NCBI GenBank assembly: GCA_963797005.1
Contig: CAWCOF010000018.1
Span: 62,001-126,000, forward strand
Direction of reading: 5' to 3'
Length of the DNA stretch: 64,000 bases
From: AWTP1-13 sp963797005
GTDB lineage: Bacteria > Pseudomonadota > Alphaproteobacteria > Rhizobiales > Hyphomicrobiaceae
Shown: in pieces, positions 45,356 through 53,754 of the stretch
Layout of the letters: every line of letters starts with the position of its first letter
Position numbering within the stretch: position 1 is the first letter of the stretch
Translations under genes and position numbers: made by a program
Notes under the pieces: model-generated
Told to the model about the DNA's origin: nothing
The model's input: only the letters and a program-made list of their open reading frames with translations
The model's database searches: none

Positions 45356-47650
45356 TTAACGCTCTGGGGCGAGGCTGAACCGGCGCGGGAAGCTGTCCTT
45401 GAGTGATTGCCCGCGGCCGGAGAGGCTCGGATTGGTCATGAAGTACTCATGCGCATTGAAGGCCTCTTCGCCCTCTTGGGGCCGGATGCGCTCCGAGGAA
45501 CCATCCGGCAGCAAGCGCCAGCTCTGCTGGTTGTCCTTCAGGTTCGCCACCATGATCTGGTCCAGGATCTGCTCATGCACGGTGGCGTTGGTGATCGGCA
45601 CCATCACCTCGACCCGGCGGTCGAGGTTGCGGGGCATCATGTCGGCGGAGCTGATATAGACGAGCGCCTTGGGCGAGGGCAACCCGTGGCCGGCGCCGAA
45701 GCAATAGACGCGGCCATGCTCCAGGAAGCGGCCGACGATGCTTTTGACGCGGATATTGTCCGACAGCCCCGGCACGCCGGGCCGCAGGCAGCAGATGCCG
45801 CGCACGATGAGGTCGATCTCGACGCCGGCCTGGCCCGCCTCGTAGAGCGCGTCGATGATCTGCCCGTCGACCAGCGAGTTCATCTTCATCCAGATGGCGG
45901 CCGGGCGGCCGGCTTTGGCGTGGCCGATCTCGTCCCTGATGTTGGCGAGCATGCGCGCGCGGATGCCGTGGGGGCTCGCGGCCATGGCCTCGATCTCGGC
46001 GGGCTCGGCATAGCCGGTGACGAAATTGAAGATGCGGGTCACGTCGCGGCCCATCACCGGATCGGCGGTGAAGAACGACAGGTCGCTGTAGCTCCTGGCC
46101 GTCACGGGGTGATAGTTGCCCGTGCCCAGGTGGCAGTAGGTGGCAAGATCCGCGCCTTCCCGGCGCACGATCAGTCCGAGCTTGGCGTGCGTCTTGAGCT
46201 CGAGGAAGCCGTACACCACGTGCACGCCGGCGCTCTCCAGATCGCGCGCCCAGCGGATGTTGGCGGCCTCATCGAAGCGGGCCCTGAGCTCGACTACCGC
46301 CGTCACCGACTTGCCGAGGTCGGCCGCGTCCTTGAGCGCGCGCACGATCGGGCTGTCGTTGGAGGTGCGGTAGAGGGTCCACTTGATGGCCAGCACGTTG
46401 GGATCGGCCACCGCCTGGCGCAGCAGCTGCACCACCACGTCGAAGGACTCGTAGGGGTGGTGGACCACGATGTCCTTCTTGCGGATGGCGGCGAAGCAGT
46501 CGCCGTTGAACTCGCGGATGCGCTCGGGGAAGCGAATCTTGAGCGGCTTGAAGGCGAGGTCGGGCCGCTCCGGCACGATCAGCTGGCTCGTATCGGCGAG
46601 GCCCAGCATGCCTTCCTTGACGAACACGGCATCGTCGCGCAGCTCCAGCTCCTGCACCACGAAGCGCTGCAGCCGCGACGGCATCTGCCCGTCGATCTCG
46701 AGCCGGATGACGTGGCCGCGGCGGCGGCGCTTGAGCGCCGTCTCGTAGGAAGCGACCAGATCCTCGGCTTCCTCCTGCACCTCGATGTCGCTGTCACGCA
46801 GCACGCGGAAAGCGCCGTGGCTGCGCGTCATGAAGCCGGGGAACAGCCGCGTCAGGAACATGCCGATCATCGACTCGACGCGGATGAAGCGGATCGGCGC
46901 CACCCCGTCGGCGGGCGGAGCCTCCTCCGCCGGCAGCTTGATGAAGCGCACGAACTGGCCGGGGATCGGCAGCAGCGCGTGCATGGTGGTGCCGTCGCGC
47001 TCGCGCCGCAGCTCCACGCCGACCGTGATGCCGCCGTTCTGGATGAACGGGAAGGGATGAGCGGGATCGACGGCGAGGGGGGTGAGGAGCGGCAGGTACT
47101 GGGCGATGAACTGCCGGTCGAGCCACTCGCGCTCGGCGGGGCTCAGCTCCTTGGGCTCGACGATGTGGATGCCGGCTGCGGCGATCTCGGATCTCAGCGT
47201 CGACCAGCTGGCCTGCTGGTCGACGACCAGGCCCGCGGCGACGCGGTTGATCTCGACGAGCTGCTGGGCGGGTGTCAGCCCGTCCTGGCTCGTCAGCGTG
47301 ACGCCCGCGGCGACCTGGCCGTAAAGGCCCGCCACGCGCACCATGAAGAACTCGTCGAGGTTGTTGGCGGAGATCGACAGGAAGCGCAGCCGCTCCAGCA
47401 GCGGATGGCGCAGGTTGTTGGCCTCCTCCAGCACCCGGCGATTGAATTGGATCCAGGAGAGCTCGCGGTTGTAGAAGCGCGCCGGCCCCAACGCGAAGGC
47501 AGGCTCGGGCACCACGGAGGACGCCGGTTCGGCGCTCACAGCAGGGGCGGCGGGCGGCGCAGGCGCAACCGCGGCTTCGACGGCGGCCGCGGCCGCCTGG
47601 CGCCGCCTGGATGGCTCGCGTTCCTTCAGCCTGGTCTTTGGCGCGCTCAT
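45356..47650 (-). CDS. ppk1: Polyphosphate kinase 1
   Basis: PPK1 reversibly polymerises the gamma phosphate of ATP into polyphosphate. The long N-terminus is Ala-rich; then RFYNRELSWIQFNRRVLEE (residue 60 onward) begins the conserved body. The phospholipase D-like active site has the autophosphorylated His in LKTHAKLGLIVR and the second His in RFLEHGRVYCFG, and RRVEVMVPI closes the fold. I start at the ATG at 47650 (MSAPKTRLKERE); an ATG at 47695 within a short palindrome is possible. ppx is 12 bases downstream. Confidence 0.94.
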   Translation of the reverse strand: MSAPKTRLKEREPSRRRQAAAAAVEAAVAPAPPAAPAVSAEPASSVVPEPAFALGPARFYNRELSWIQFNRRVLEEANNLRHPLLERLRFLSISANNLDEFFMVRVAGLYGQVAAGVTLTSQDGLTPAQQLVEINRVAAGLVVDQQASWSTLRSEIAAAGIHIVEPKELSPAEREWLDRQFIAQYLPLLTPLAVDPAHPFPFIQNGGITVGVELRRERDGTTMHALLPIPGQFVRFIKLPAEEAPPADGVAPIRFIRVESMIGMFLTRLFPGFMTRSHGAFRVLRDSDIEVQEEAEDLVASYETALKRRRRGHVIRLEIDGQMPSRLQRFVVQELELRDDAVFVKEGMLGLADTSQLIVPERPDLAFKPLKIRFPERIREFNGDCFAAIRKKDIVVHHPYESFDVVVQLLRQAVADPNVLAIKWTLYRTSNDSPIVRALKDAADLGKSVTAVVELRARFDEAANIRWARDLESAGVHVVYGFLELKTHAKLGLIVRREGADLATYCHLGTGNYHPVTARSYSDLSFFTADPVMGRDVTRIFNFVTGYAEPAEIEAMAASPHGIRARMLANIRDEIGHAKAGRPAAIWMKMNSLVDGQIIDALYEAGQAGVEIDLIVRGICCLRPGVPGLSDNIRVKSIVGRFLEHGRVYCFGAGHGLPSPKALVYISSADMMPRNLDRRVEVMVPITNATVHEQILDQIMVANLKDNQQSWRLLPDGSSERIRPQEGEEAFNAHEYFMTNPSLSGRGQSLKDSFPRRFSLAPER

Positions 47651-47695
47651 GGATGGCCTGCTGGGGGGACCTGCTGGGCGTCGCGGCTGGGCCAT

Positions 47696-47711
47696 GTGGC
47701 AATTATGCCAC
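47696..47711. promoter_or_regulatory. Small palindrome at the ppk1 5' end
   Basis: GTGGCA ATTA TGCCAC is a perfect 6-base inverted repeat with an AT-rich centre in GC-rich DNA. It lies 46 bases upstream of the chosen ppk1 start and partly covers an alternative ATG. It could be an operator for the ppk-ppx operon. No known regulator can be named for it from sequence. Confidence 0.35.
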
Positions 47712-47836
47712 CGGCTTCGCACAAGAGCCCATGACTCTGCAACAGCAAGATGAAGGTTTGGTGGCGGGTGTGAACGAGCGGGTGGCGCTGGCGTGGGCGG
47801 CCAAGCCTGTACTTTCGGTCCGGGAGTGTGATGCGA

Positions 47837-48508
47837 TCAGCTCGTGCGGCGGATGCCGAGGCTGGCTCTGGCCGGCTCGGCACGCAGGCGCCTGCGGAGG
47901 AAATGTTGCAGGCGGAACAGGAGGAGGATGGTGACGAGGCCCGCGTAGATCACGGGCTCCACGGACCAGGCCTTCACCAGCATGATGAAGTGCAGCGCGC
48001 CCGCAGCCGCGGCGAGGTAGACGAGGCGGTGCAGCCGCTGCCAGCGCGCGCCGCCCAGACGGCGGATCATGGGCCCGTTCGAGGTGACGGCCAGCGGCAC
48101 GAGCGTGGCGAAGGCCAGCATGCCGACGGTGATGTAGGGCCGCTTGACGATGTCCGCCCAGATCGCGGCAAGGTAGAGCCCCTGGTCGAGCAGCAGATAG
48201 ACGGAAAGATGCAGGCTTGCGTAGTAGAAGGCGAGCAGGCCGACGGCGCGGCGGTAGCGGACGAGATTGGGCCCGCCCAGGCGCCGCAGGGGCGTGATGG
48301 CGAGGCACGCGATCAGATAGCGCAGCGCCCACTCGCCAAGCTCCCGCTCCAGCGTCTTCTGGGGATCGGCGCCGAGCTGGTCCGTGGCGCCTAAATAGAA
48401 GAACCAGACCGCCGGGACCATGCCGGCAACGTAGATGGCGCGCCGCACCGGATCGGCGCCGAGCGCCAGGCGCTCCAGTCGCGTGCGGCGGCGCGGGGCA
48501 GAGGCCAT
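47837..48508 (-). CDS. msrQ: MsrQ, haem membrane subunit of the periplasmic methionine sulfoxide reductase
   Basis: MsrQ (YedZ) is a haem-b membrane protein that passes electrons to MsrP. The 223-residue sequence has about six membrane helices and conserved His residues: YYASLHLSVYLL, RLHRLVYLAAAAGALHFIM. The motif RRLGGARWQRLHRLVY is typical. Start ATG 48508 is only two bases after the msrP stop, so the two are translationally linked. Together they repair oxidised Met residues in periplasmic proteins after hypochlorite or similar stress. Confidence 0.92.
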   Translation of the reverse strand: MASAPRRRTRLERLALGADPVRRAIYVAGMVPAVWFFYLGATDQLGADPQKTLERELGEWALRYLIACLAITPLRRLGGPNLVRYRRAVGLLAFYYASLHLSVYLLLDQGLYLAAIWADIVKRPYITVGMLAFATLVPLAVTSNGPMIRRLGGARWQRLHRLVYLAAAAGALHFIMLVKAWSVEPVIYAGLVTILLLFRLQHFLRRRLRAEPARASLGIRRTS

Positions 48509-48510
48509 GT

Positions 48511-49455
48511 TTAGAAGTTGGCTTTCAGGTCCATGCCGGCATAGAGGCTCGCCACCTGATCGGCATAGCCGTTGAAGGGCAGCGTCTTCTGGCGCTTGGC
48601 GAACAGCCCGCCGCTGCCGATGCGACGCTCGGTGGCCTGGCTCCAGCGCGGATGGTCGACGGCCGGATTGACGTTGGAATAAAAGCCGTACTCGCTGGGG
48701 CCCGCCAGATTCCAGGTCGTCGGCGGCTGCTTCTCCACCAGGGTGATGCGCACGATCGATTTGATGCCCTTGAAGCCGTACTTCCAGGGCACCACCAGCC
48801 GGATCGGCGCGCCGTTCTGGTTGGGCAGCTTCTCGCCGTAGAGACCGACCGCCAGGATGGTGAGCGGATGCATGGCCTCGTCCAGTCTGAGGCCCTCCAC
48901 ATAGGGCCAATTGAGCGGCTGGAAGAGGCCCCGCTGGCCGGACATCTCGGAGGGACGCACCAGCGTCTCGAAGACGACGTACTTGGCGCTGCCTTGCGGA
49001 TCTGCGCGCTTGAGCACGCTCGCCAGCGGCACGCCGACCCACGGGATGACCATCGACCAGCCTTCGACGCAGCGCATCCGGTAGATGCGCTCCTCCAGCG
49101 CGATGTCCTTGATGAGATCGTCGAGGTCGTAGTCGGCGGGCTTGGCGAGGAGGCCGTCGACCTTCACCTTCCAGGGCGTGGTCTTGAGGGTGTGGGCGTT
49201 GGCGGCCGGGTCGGTCTTGTTGACGCCGAACTCGTAGAAGTTGTTGTAGTGCGTGACGTCCTTGAGGGGCGTCGGCTTCTCATCAGTCGAGAGCGGGCTC
49301 TTGGCGGCGGCGAGCGTGGCGGCGTGAGCGCCGGCCGGCAGCATCGCGCAAGCGCCGATTGCTGCGGCGCCCACCATGAACTCGCGCCGGCGCATGTAGA
49401 GCCCGCGGTCCGTGATCTCGGAGGGGCGGATATCGGCGGGTGGGCGGATCAGCAC
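48511..49455 (-). CDS. msrP: MsrP, periplasmic molybdopterin methionine sulfoxide reductase
   Basis: MsrP (YedY) is the molybdopterin catalytic subunit, exported by the Tat system. GTG at 49455 gives VLIRPPADIRPSEITDRGLY, then the twin-Arg MRRREFMVGAAAIGACA. The Mo-ligand Cys is in MRCVEGWSMVIPW. PWKYGFKGIKSIVRITL and TTWNLAGPSEYGFYSNVNP are family blocks. An AAGGGAG site lies about 8 bases before the GTG. The annotated frame extends 23 codons further but without the family start. It heads the msrP-msrQ pair. Confidence 0.94.
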   Translation of the reverse strand: MLIRPPADIRPSEITDRGLYMRRREFMVGAAAIGACAMLPAGAHAATLAAAKSPLSTDEKPTPLKDVTHYNNFYEFGVNKTDPAANAHTLKTTPWKVKVDGLLAKPADYDLDDLIKDIALEERIYRMRCVEGWSMVIPWVGVPLASVLKRADPQGSAKYVVFETLVRPSEMSGQRGLFQPLNWPYVEGLRLDEAMHPLTILAVGLYGEKLPNQNGAPIRLVVPWKYGFKGIKSIVRITLVEKQPPTTWNLAGPSEYGFYSNVNPAVDHPRWSQATERRIGSGGLFAKRQKTLPFNGYADQVASLYAGMDLKANF

Positions 49456-49612
49456 GGTGTGGCTCCCTTGTCCCGAGTGAGGCTCGTTGCACAGATAAAG
49501 CGATGCGGGCGGGACGGAAAGCACCGAAGCCCGCCAATAACGCGCAATTGATTCAGCGCGAGGAGGGGCGCCTGGAGCTGGTGGGGCCCGGCAACCCGCG
49601 ACATGGAGTCCC

Positions 49613-49640
49613 GAAAATGAAAACGGCCCCGAAGGGCCGT
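49613..49640 (-). terminator. Rho-independent terminator downstream of the Lys-rich ORF
   Basis: On the minus strand ACGGCCC and GGGCCGT form a 7-base stem closed by a stable TTCG tetraloop (49623-49640), followed by TTTTCATTTTCG. This is a textbook intrinsic terminator. It lies about 40 bases after the Lys-rich ORF stop and before msrP. Confidence 0.88.
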
Positions 49641-49680
49641 CGCACTCTGAGATACTTGGAAAGTCTGGGCCGACCGGCGG

Positions 49681-49749
49681 TCAGCGCTTCTTCTTCGTGG
49701 CCTTCGCCGGCTTCGTCTTGGACGACTTGGCTGCCTTGGTCTTCTTCAT
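49681..49749 (-). CDS. Very short Lys-rich basic peptide ORF
   Basis: A 22-codon ORF, MKKTKAAKSSKTKPAKATKKK plus Arg, almost entirely Lys, Ala, Thr and Ser, like the tails of histone H1-like proteins. GAGGGA lies 7 bases before the ATG, and a strong intrinsic terminator follows the stop. The combination of ribosome site, ORF and terminator looks like an independent transcript. A nucleic-acid-binding role is a guess from composition. Many gene finders would miss it because it is so short. Confidence 0.6.
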   Translation of the reverse strand: MKKTKAAKSSKTKPAKATKKKR

Positions 49750-49923
49750 GGTCGGATCCCTCGTCTCAGTCGGACGCGCACTTGCAGAAAGCGACAGTAA
49801 GTGCGATTCGCGAGACCACAATGCGCAGCGCGCAGTTGTGTACAGCTCATCGGCTCAAGGGTGAGGTCTGTTCGTCGGACAACGCAGGATACGCCGCGGG
49901 CACCCCCGTCTCCACCCGGCGGC

Positions 49924-50883
49924 TCACAGCCTGGCGCGTAGGAAGCCGGTGATCTCCTGTCTCGCGCGCTCGAGCACGGCGGCACGATCGACGCCCGGCG
50001 GGTCGCGGCACAGCTGAGGCGCTTGCTTATCGAGTGCTGCCGGACATGAGTCGACGAACACGAAGTGGCTGCCGGGTACTGTGACCAGTCGTGGCGGCTT
50101 CGGCAGCGCGCGCGCCAATGCCAAGGCATTGCCCTCGGGCCGCAGGTCCGTCTGCTGCGCCTGATAGATGAGAGCAGGCGCGTCCATGGCTCTGAGGCCG
50201 GTGGCCGCGAATAGCGCGCCATAGGGCTCCAAGAGGACGAGGGCCTTCACACTGATGGCATCTGCCGACTTTCGCGGCGGGATGCCGGCAAGACTTCCGT
50301 CGGTCGGAATGCCGTCGCACGCCCGGCGGTCGTCTCGGTGCTCGCGGCAATAGCTCGACAGGTGGTCGAGATCGAGCATGGCGCCGGCCGCAAGCAGGGC
50401 AACAGCCCCGCCGAACGAGTAGCCAACGATACCAATGCGTCGTGGATCGACCTTGTCGGCAAAGCGCGCGTCGGCCTGGACCGTTGCCAACGCCTTGCGT
50501 ATCTGGCGCGGTCGGTCGACGAATGGCCGCCTGGTGCCGGGATGGAAGGGAGCGACAACCACGAAGCCCTCGCGCGCCAAGTGAAGGAGAAGCTCGCGGT
50601 GCAGGAGTGGCGTGCCGGCCTTTCGGCCGTTGCCATGCGAGAAAAGCACGACCGGAAATTGCGAGCCGGTTGCGATCGGTGCATCGCGCATCGCCGACAG
50701 CGTGAATGGCCCGGCCTCGACCGACATCTCCGGCAGAAGGGTCGGATAGGCGACCAGGGCTTCGAACGGCACATCGTCCGCAACCGCGATACGCGTGACG
50801 CCCGCCTTGTAGGCGCGTGCATCTTGCGTGAGGGCGCAGAGCGCGGCCATGACCACGGCGAGGACGCGGATAAAGCGCTTCAT
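49924..50883 (-). CDS. Secreted alpha/beta hydrolase (dienelactone/PAF-acetylhydrolase-like)
   Basis: A 319-residue alpha/beta hydrolase with a Sec signal peptide (MKRFIRVLAVVMAALCALTQDARA). The oxyanion-hole region is FPVVLFSHGNGRK, the nucleophile elbow IGIVGYSFGGAVALL has Ser in GYSFGG, and the final His lies in VTVPGSHFVFVDSC. Two Cys pairs (SSYCREHRDDRRACDG; SCPAALDKQAPQLC) suggest disulfides in the periplasm. It resembles hydrolases annotated as dienelactone or platelet-activating-factor acetylhydrolase-like. The substrate is unknown. It stands between the Lys-rich ORF and hda with no clear operon partner. Confidence 0.88.
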   Translation of the reverse strand: MKRFIRVLAVVMAALCALTQDARAYKAGVTRIAVADDVPFEALVAYPTLLPEMSVEAGPFTLSAMRDAPIATGSQFPVVLFSHGNGRKAGTPLLHRELLLHLAREGFVVVAPFHPGTRRPFVDRPRQIRKALATVQADARFADKVDPRRIGIVGYSFGGAVALLAAGAMLDLDHLSSYCREHRDDRRACDGIPTDGSLAGIPPRKSADAISVKALVLLEPYGALFAATGLRAMDAPALIYQAQQTDLRPEGNALALARALPKPPRLVTVPGSHFVFVDSCPAALDKQAPQLCRDPPGVDRAAVLERARQEITGFLRARL

Positions 50884-50959
50884 GGTCCCTTCGAACAGGC
50901 AACTATCGCCAAGACGAACGCGCGTGTGGCCGCATTGTGCGGGCTCATGAGCGTCCGGC

Positions 50960-51640
50960 CTAGCCGGCGCCGGGTTGGCGGCGGGCGAGGACCTCGGCGG
51001 CGAGCGCGCGGGTGACCTTGCGGTGCGAGGCCATGGCGGCGCGGTCGATCTCGGCGACGATGCTGGCTGCCGCCTCCATCGATTGCTCCATGTGCAGCGC
51101 GATGTGGGCGACGACGTGCGGCTCGACGCCGAGCTGCCGGTCGGCGAAGTGCTTGACGAGCACCGCCTTGAGCAGCGCCTCGTCGGGCGGGGCGATGGCG
51201 ACGAGCGGAAGGGCGCGCAGGCGCGAGCGCAGGTCGGGCAGGGTCACGCTGAGCTCGCCGGGGGCCGCGCGCGAGGTCAGCAGCATGGAGAGCTTGTGCT
51301 CGCGCACGAGGTTCAGCAGATGAAACAGCACACGCTCGTCGGCGACGCCGGCGTGCAGGTCCTCGACGACGAGAGCGCCCTTGGCGCCGGCCACGTCCGC
51401 CTCGCTCAGGCTCCGCGCCTCGAGGCGCGCTGCGCCCGACTTGAGGCGCCAGACGTTGGCAAGATGCGTCTTGCCGGAGCCCGCGGGCGCCACCACGACG
51501 AGGGCGTGATTGGGCCAGTCGGGCCACAGATCGACGACGTCGGCGGCGGCCTGGTTGGAGCCGCTGATGAGGAAATCCTCCGCCCCCAGCGCCGGCCGGT
51601 GGGCGAGATCGAGGATGAGCTGGCCCGGCGCTCCGGTCAC
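50960..51640 (-). CDS. hdaA: DnaA regulatory inactivator Hda (HdaA)
   Basis: Hda helps the beta clamp to hydrolyse DnaA-bound ATP so replication does not restart. The 226-residue protein is an AAA+ domain only: the clamp-binding motif APGQLILDL near the N-terminus, Walker A VVAPAGSGKTHL, Walker B GALVVEDLHAG, sensor regions LLTSRAAPGEL and RSRLRALPLVAI. GTG at 51640 (VTGAPGQLILDL) overlaps the probable TGA of the permease gene, the usual arrangement. In the printed sequence the permease frame runs into this gene; see the permease entry. Confidence 0.9.
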   Translation of the reverse strand: MTGAPGQLILDLAHRPALGAEDFLISGSNQAAADVVDLWPDWPNHALVVVAPAGSGKTHLANVWRLKSGAARLEARSLSEADVAGAKGALVVEDLHAGVADERVLFHLLNLVREHKLSMLLTSRAAPGELSVTLPDLRSRLRALPLVAIAPPDEALLKAVLVKHFADRQLGVEPHVVAHIALHMEQSMEAAASIVAEIDRAAMASHRKVTRALAAEVLARRQPGAG

Positions 51641-52738
51641 GTGCGGTCCCCGGGGGGCGGCAGCGTCTCGCCGCCGGTCACCGCCGCCCTTGTAGACGGA
51701 GCTGCCCAGATAGACCTCCACCGCGAAGCGCACCAGCACGCCGATCGCCGCCGCCAGCGGCACCGCCACCAGCGTGCCGACGAGGCCGAAGAGGTAGGAG
51801 AAGACGAACAGCGCGAAGATCAGCCACACCGGGTGGAGGCCGATCTTCTGGCCCACGAACCGCGGCGACAGGAACGCGGCGTCGATTGCCAACCCGCTCG
51901 CCAGCACGGCGACCGCCTTGATGAGGGGTGTCATGTCGGGCCAGTGCTGCGCCATGGCGAGTGCGGCCGTGGTCACGGTGCCGAGCACCCAGCCCACGAC
52001 CGGTATGAAGGCCAGGATGCCGGTGGTGATGCCGACCAGGAGGCCGTAGTCGATGCCGGCCCAGGTCAGCCCCACGCCATAGTAGAGCCCGAGCATCAGG
52101 CAGATCGCGCCCTGGCCACGGATGAAGGCCGACACCGCGTCGTTGATCTCGGCGGCGAGGCGGCGGATGGTGGCCGCGTGATCGCGCGGCAGCGCCCTAT
52201 CGATGCGGACGATCATCTGGTTCCAGTCGACCAGGAGGTAGAACATGATCACCGGCGTGATCAGCAGCAGGGAGGCGAAGTTGACGAGCGCCAGGCCGCG
52301 GCTCCACAGCGAGGCCACGATGGCCCCCAGCGTGGTCGTCCAGTTCTGCGACTGCTCGGCGAGCGCCTTGTCGAGCGCCTTCTGGAAGGAGGGGAAGCCC
52401 TGCCCCAGCCATTCGCGCCCGTGGTGCTCGATGAAGACCTTGAGCCGCTCCGTCTCGGCGGGGAGCGCGTTCACCAGCTGGCGGACCTGCTCGACCAGCA
52501 GCGGCACGAGCAGGACGAGCGCCAGGGTGACGAGCACGGCGGCGACGCCGACGATCAGGATCGCCGCCACCACCCGGTTGAGGCGCAGGGCCTGGAGACG
52601 GTCGGCCACGGGATTGAGGAAATAGGCGCCCACCACCGCCACCACGAAGGGCAGCAGGATCTCCTTGAGCAGGCCGATCAGGGCCACGACGACGACCAGC
52701 GCCGCCAGCCAGAACCACAGCTGTCTCTGTGCGCCCAC
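51637..52738 (-). CDS. AI-2E (PerM) family permease, probable frameshift at its 3' end
   Basis: An AI-2E/PerM-family integral membrane protein of about 365 residues. Several membrane helices are clear (LAALVVVVALIGLL, AAILIVGVAAVLVTLALVLL, PVWLIFALFVFSYLFGLVG) and the motif GVGLTWAGIDYGLLVGITTGILAFIPVVG is typical. Family members export or take up small metabolites, the substrate here unknown. The frame continues into hda without a stop. If one C near 51680 is removed, the protein ends GGETLPPPGDRT and stops at a TGA (51637-51639) that overlaps the hda GTG. Start GTG 52738 has a GGGGGA box upstream. Confidence 0.85.
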
Positions 52739-52788
52739 GATTGCGTCGTCCCCCAATCCGTGCCGCGTGTTGAGCTTCGAGAGCCGGG

Positions 52789-53550
52789 TCAGCCGCGGCC
52801 TTCGAACGGCATCTTGGTGGCCTTGATGTTCATGAACAGCACGTTGGTGTCGAGCGGCAGGCTCGCCATGTAGCGGATGGCCGAGCCGCAGTGCTCCACG
52901 TCGAACACGGGCTCCGGCTTCACCTCGCCGCTGGCCTGCGGCACGCCCGCCTTCATGCGCCCGCCCATGGCCGTGTCGGCGTTGCCCACATCGAGCTGCC
53001 CGCAGGCGATGTCGTGCTTGCGCCCGTCGAGCGCGATGCACTTGGTGAGCCCGGTGATGGCGTGCTTGGAGGAGGTGTAGGCGACCGAGTTGGGCCTGGG
53101 CGTGTAGGCCGAGATCGAGCCGTTGTTGACGATGCGCCCGCCCTTGGGGCTCTGGTCCCTCATGATCTTGATCGCCTCCTGGGCACACAGGAACGAGCCG
53201 TGCAGGATGACGTCGACCACGCCTTTCCAGGTCTCGAAGGGCAGCTCCTCCATGGGCACCGGCGGCGCGCCGAAGCCCGCGTTGTTGAAGAGGAAGTCGA
53301 GGCGGCCGCCGAACGCCTTTTTCGTCTCCGCGAACAGGTTCTTGACGTCCTCGGGCTTGGACACGTCGCAGCGCACGCCGACGATCTTGCCGCCGCCGGG
53401 CTTGGCGAGGGCCGCCGTCTTGTCGAGCTCCTCCTTGCGCCGGCCGGCGACCACCACGTTCCAGCCGTCGCCCTGCAGGGCCAGCGCCGCCGCCCGGCCA
53501 ATGCCGCTGCCGCCGCCCGTGACAACCGCAACCTTCCCTTGAGACGCCAT
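52789..53550 (-). CDS. Short-chain dehydrogenase/reductase
   Basis: A 253-residue SDR oxidoreductase. The Rossmann motif VVTGGGSGIGRAAAL is at the N-terminus, the NNAG motif in FLFNNAGFG, and the catalytic Ser is in NNGSISAYTP with YTSSK (Tyr and Lys) 13 residues later. The ATG at 53550 (MASQGKVAVV) has GGAGCAGGAG upstream. The C-terminus includes a DVGNADTAMGGRMKAG region and ends TKMPFEGRG. The substrate cannot be assigned. It lies upstream of the permease on the same strand, 50 bases apart. Confidence 0.92.
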   Translation of the reverse strand: MASQGKVAVVTGGGSGIGRAAALALQGDGWNVVVAGRRKEELDKTAALAKPGGGKIVGVRCDVSKPEDVKNLFAETKKAFGGRLDFLFNNAGFGAPPVPMEELPFETWKGVVDVILHGSFLCAQEAIKIMRDQSPKGGRIVNNGSISAYTPRPNSVAYTSSKHAITGLTKCIALDGRKHDIACGQLDVGNADTAMGGRMKAGVPQASGEVKPEPVFDVEHCGSAIRYMASLPLDTNVLFMNIKATKMPFEGRG

Positions 53551-53645
53551 GACGCTCGCTCCTGCTCCCTGGATGACCGGCAATTTCGGCCGCACCCTAC
53601 CGTCATCGAAGGTAGTGGACCAGTGCCGTGATGCACGGGCCCAGG

Positions 53646-53726
53646 CGTAGGGTGCAATAGGCGAAGCCGTATTGCACCGTTTGGCGCATAAGGCGGTGCA
53701 ATACGCCGGCGCTATTGCACCCTACG
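53646..53726. repeat. REP-like palindrome with GTGCAATA arms
   Basis: CGTAGGGTGCAATAG (53646) is complementary to CTATTGCACCCTACG (53712-53726), and an inner TATTGCACCG / CGGTGCAATA pair lies between. It is a nested palindrome in the gap between the divergent SDR and glyoxalase genes. Elements with the GGGTGCAATA core recur in this bacterial order. Confidence 0.85.
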
Positions 53727-53754
53727 GGCGGCGGGCGGCATGGGAGGTGGTGGC

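Noticed and set aside
45407..47734. 775-codon open frame on the plus strand opposite ppk1
   Set aside because: Antisense shadow of polyphosphate kinase; no family motif and no ribosome site.
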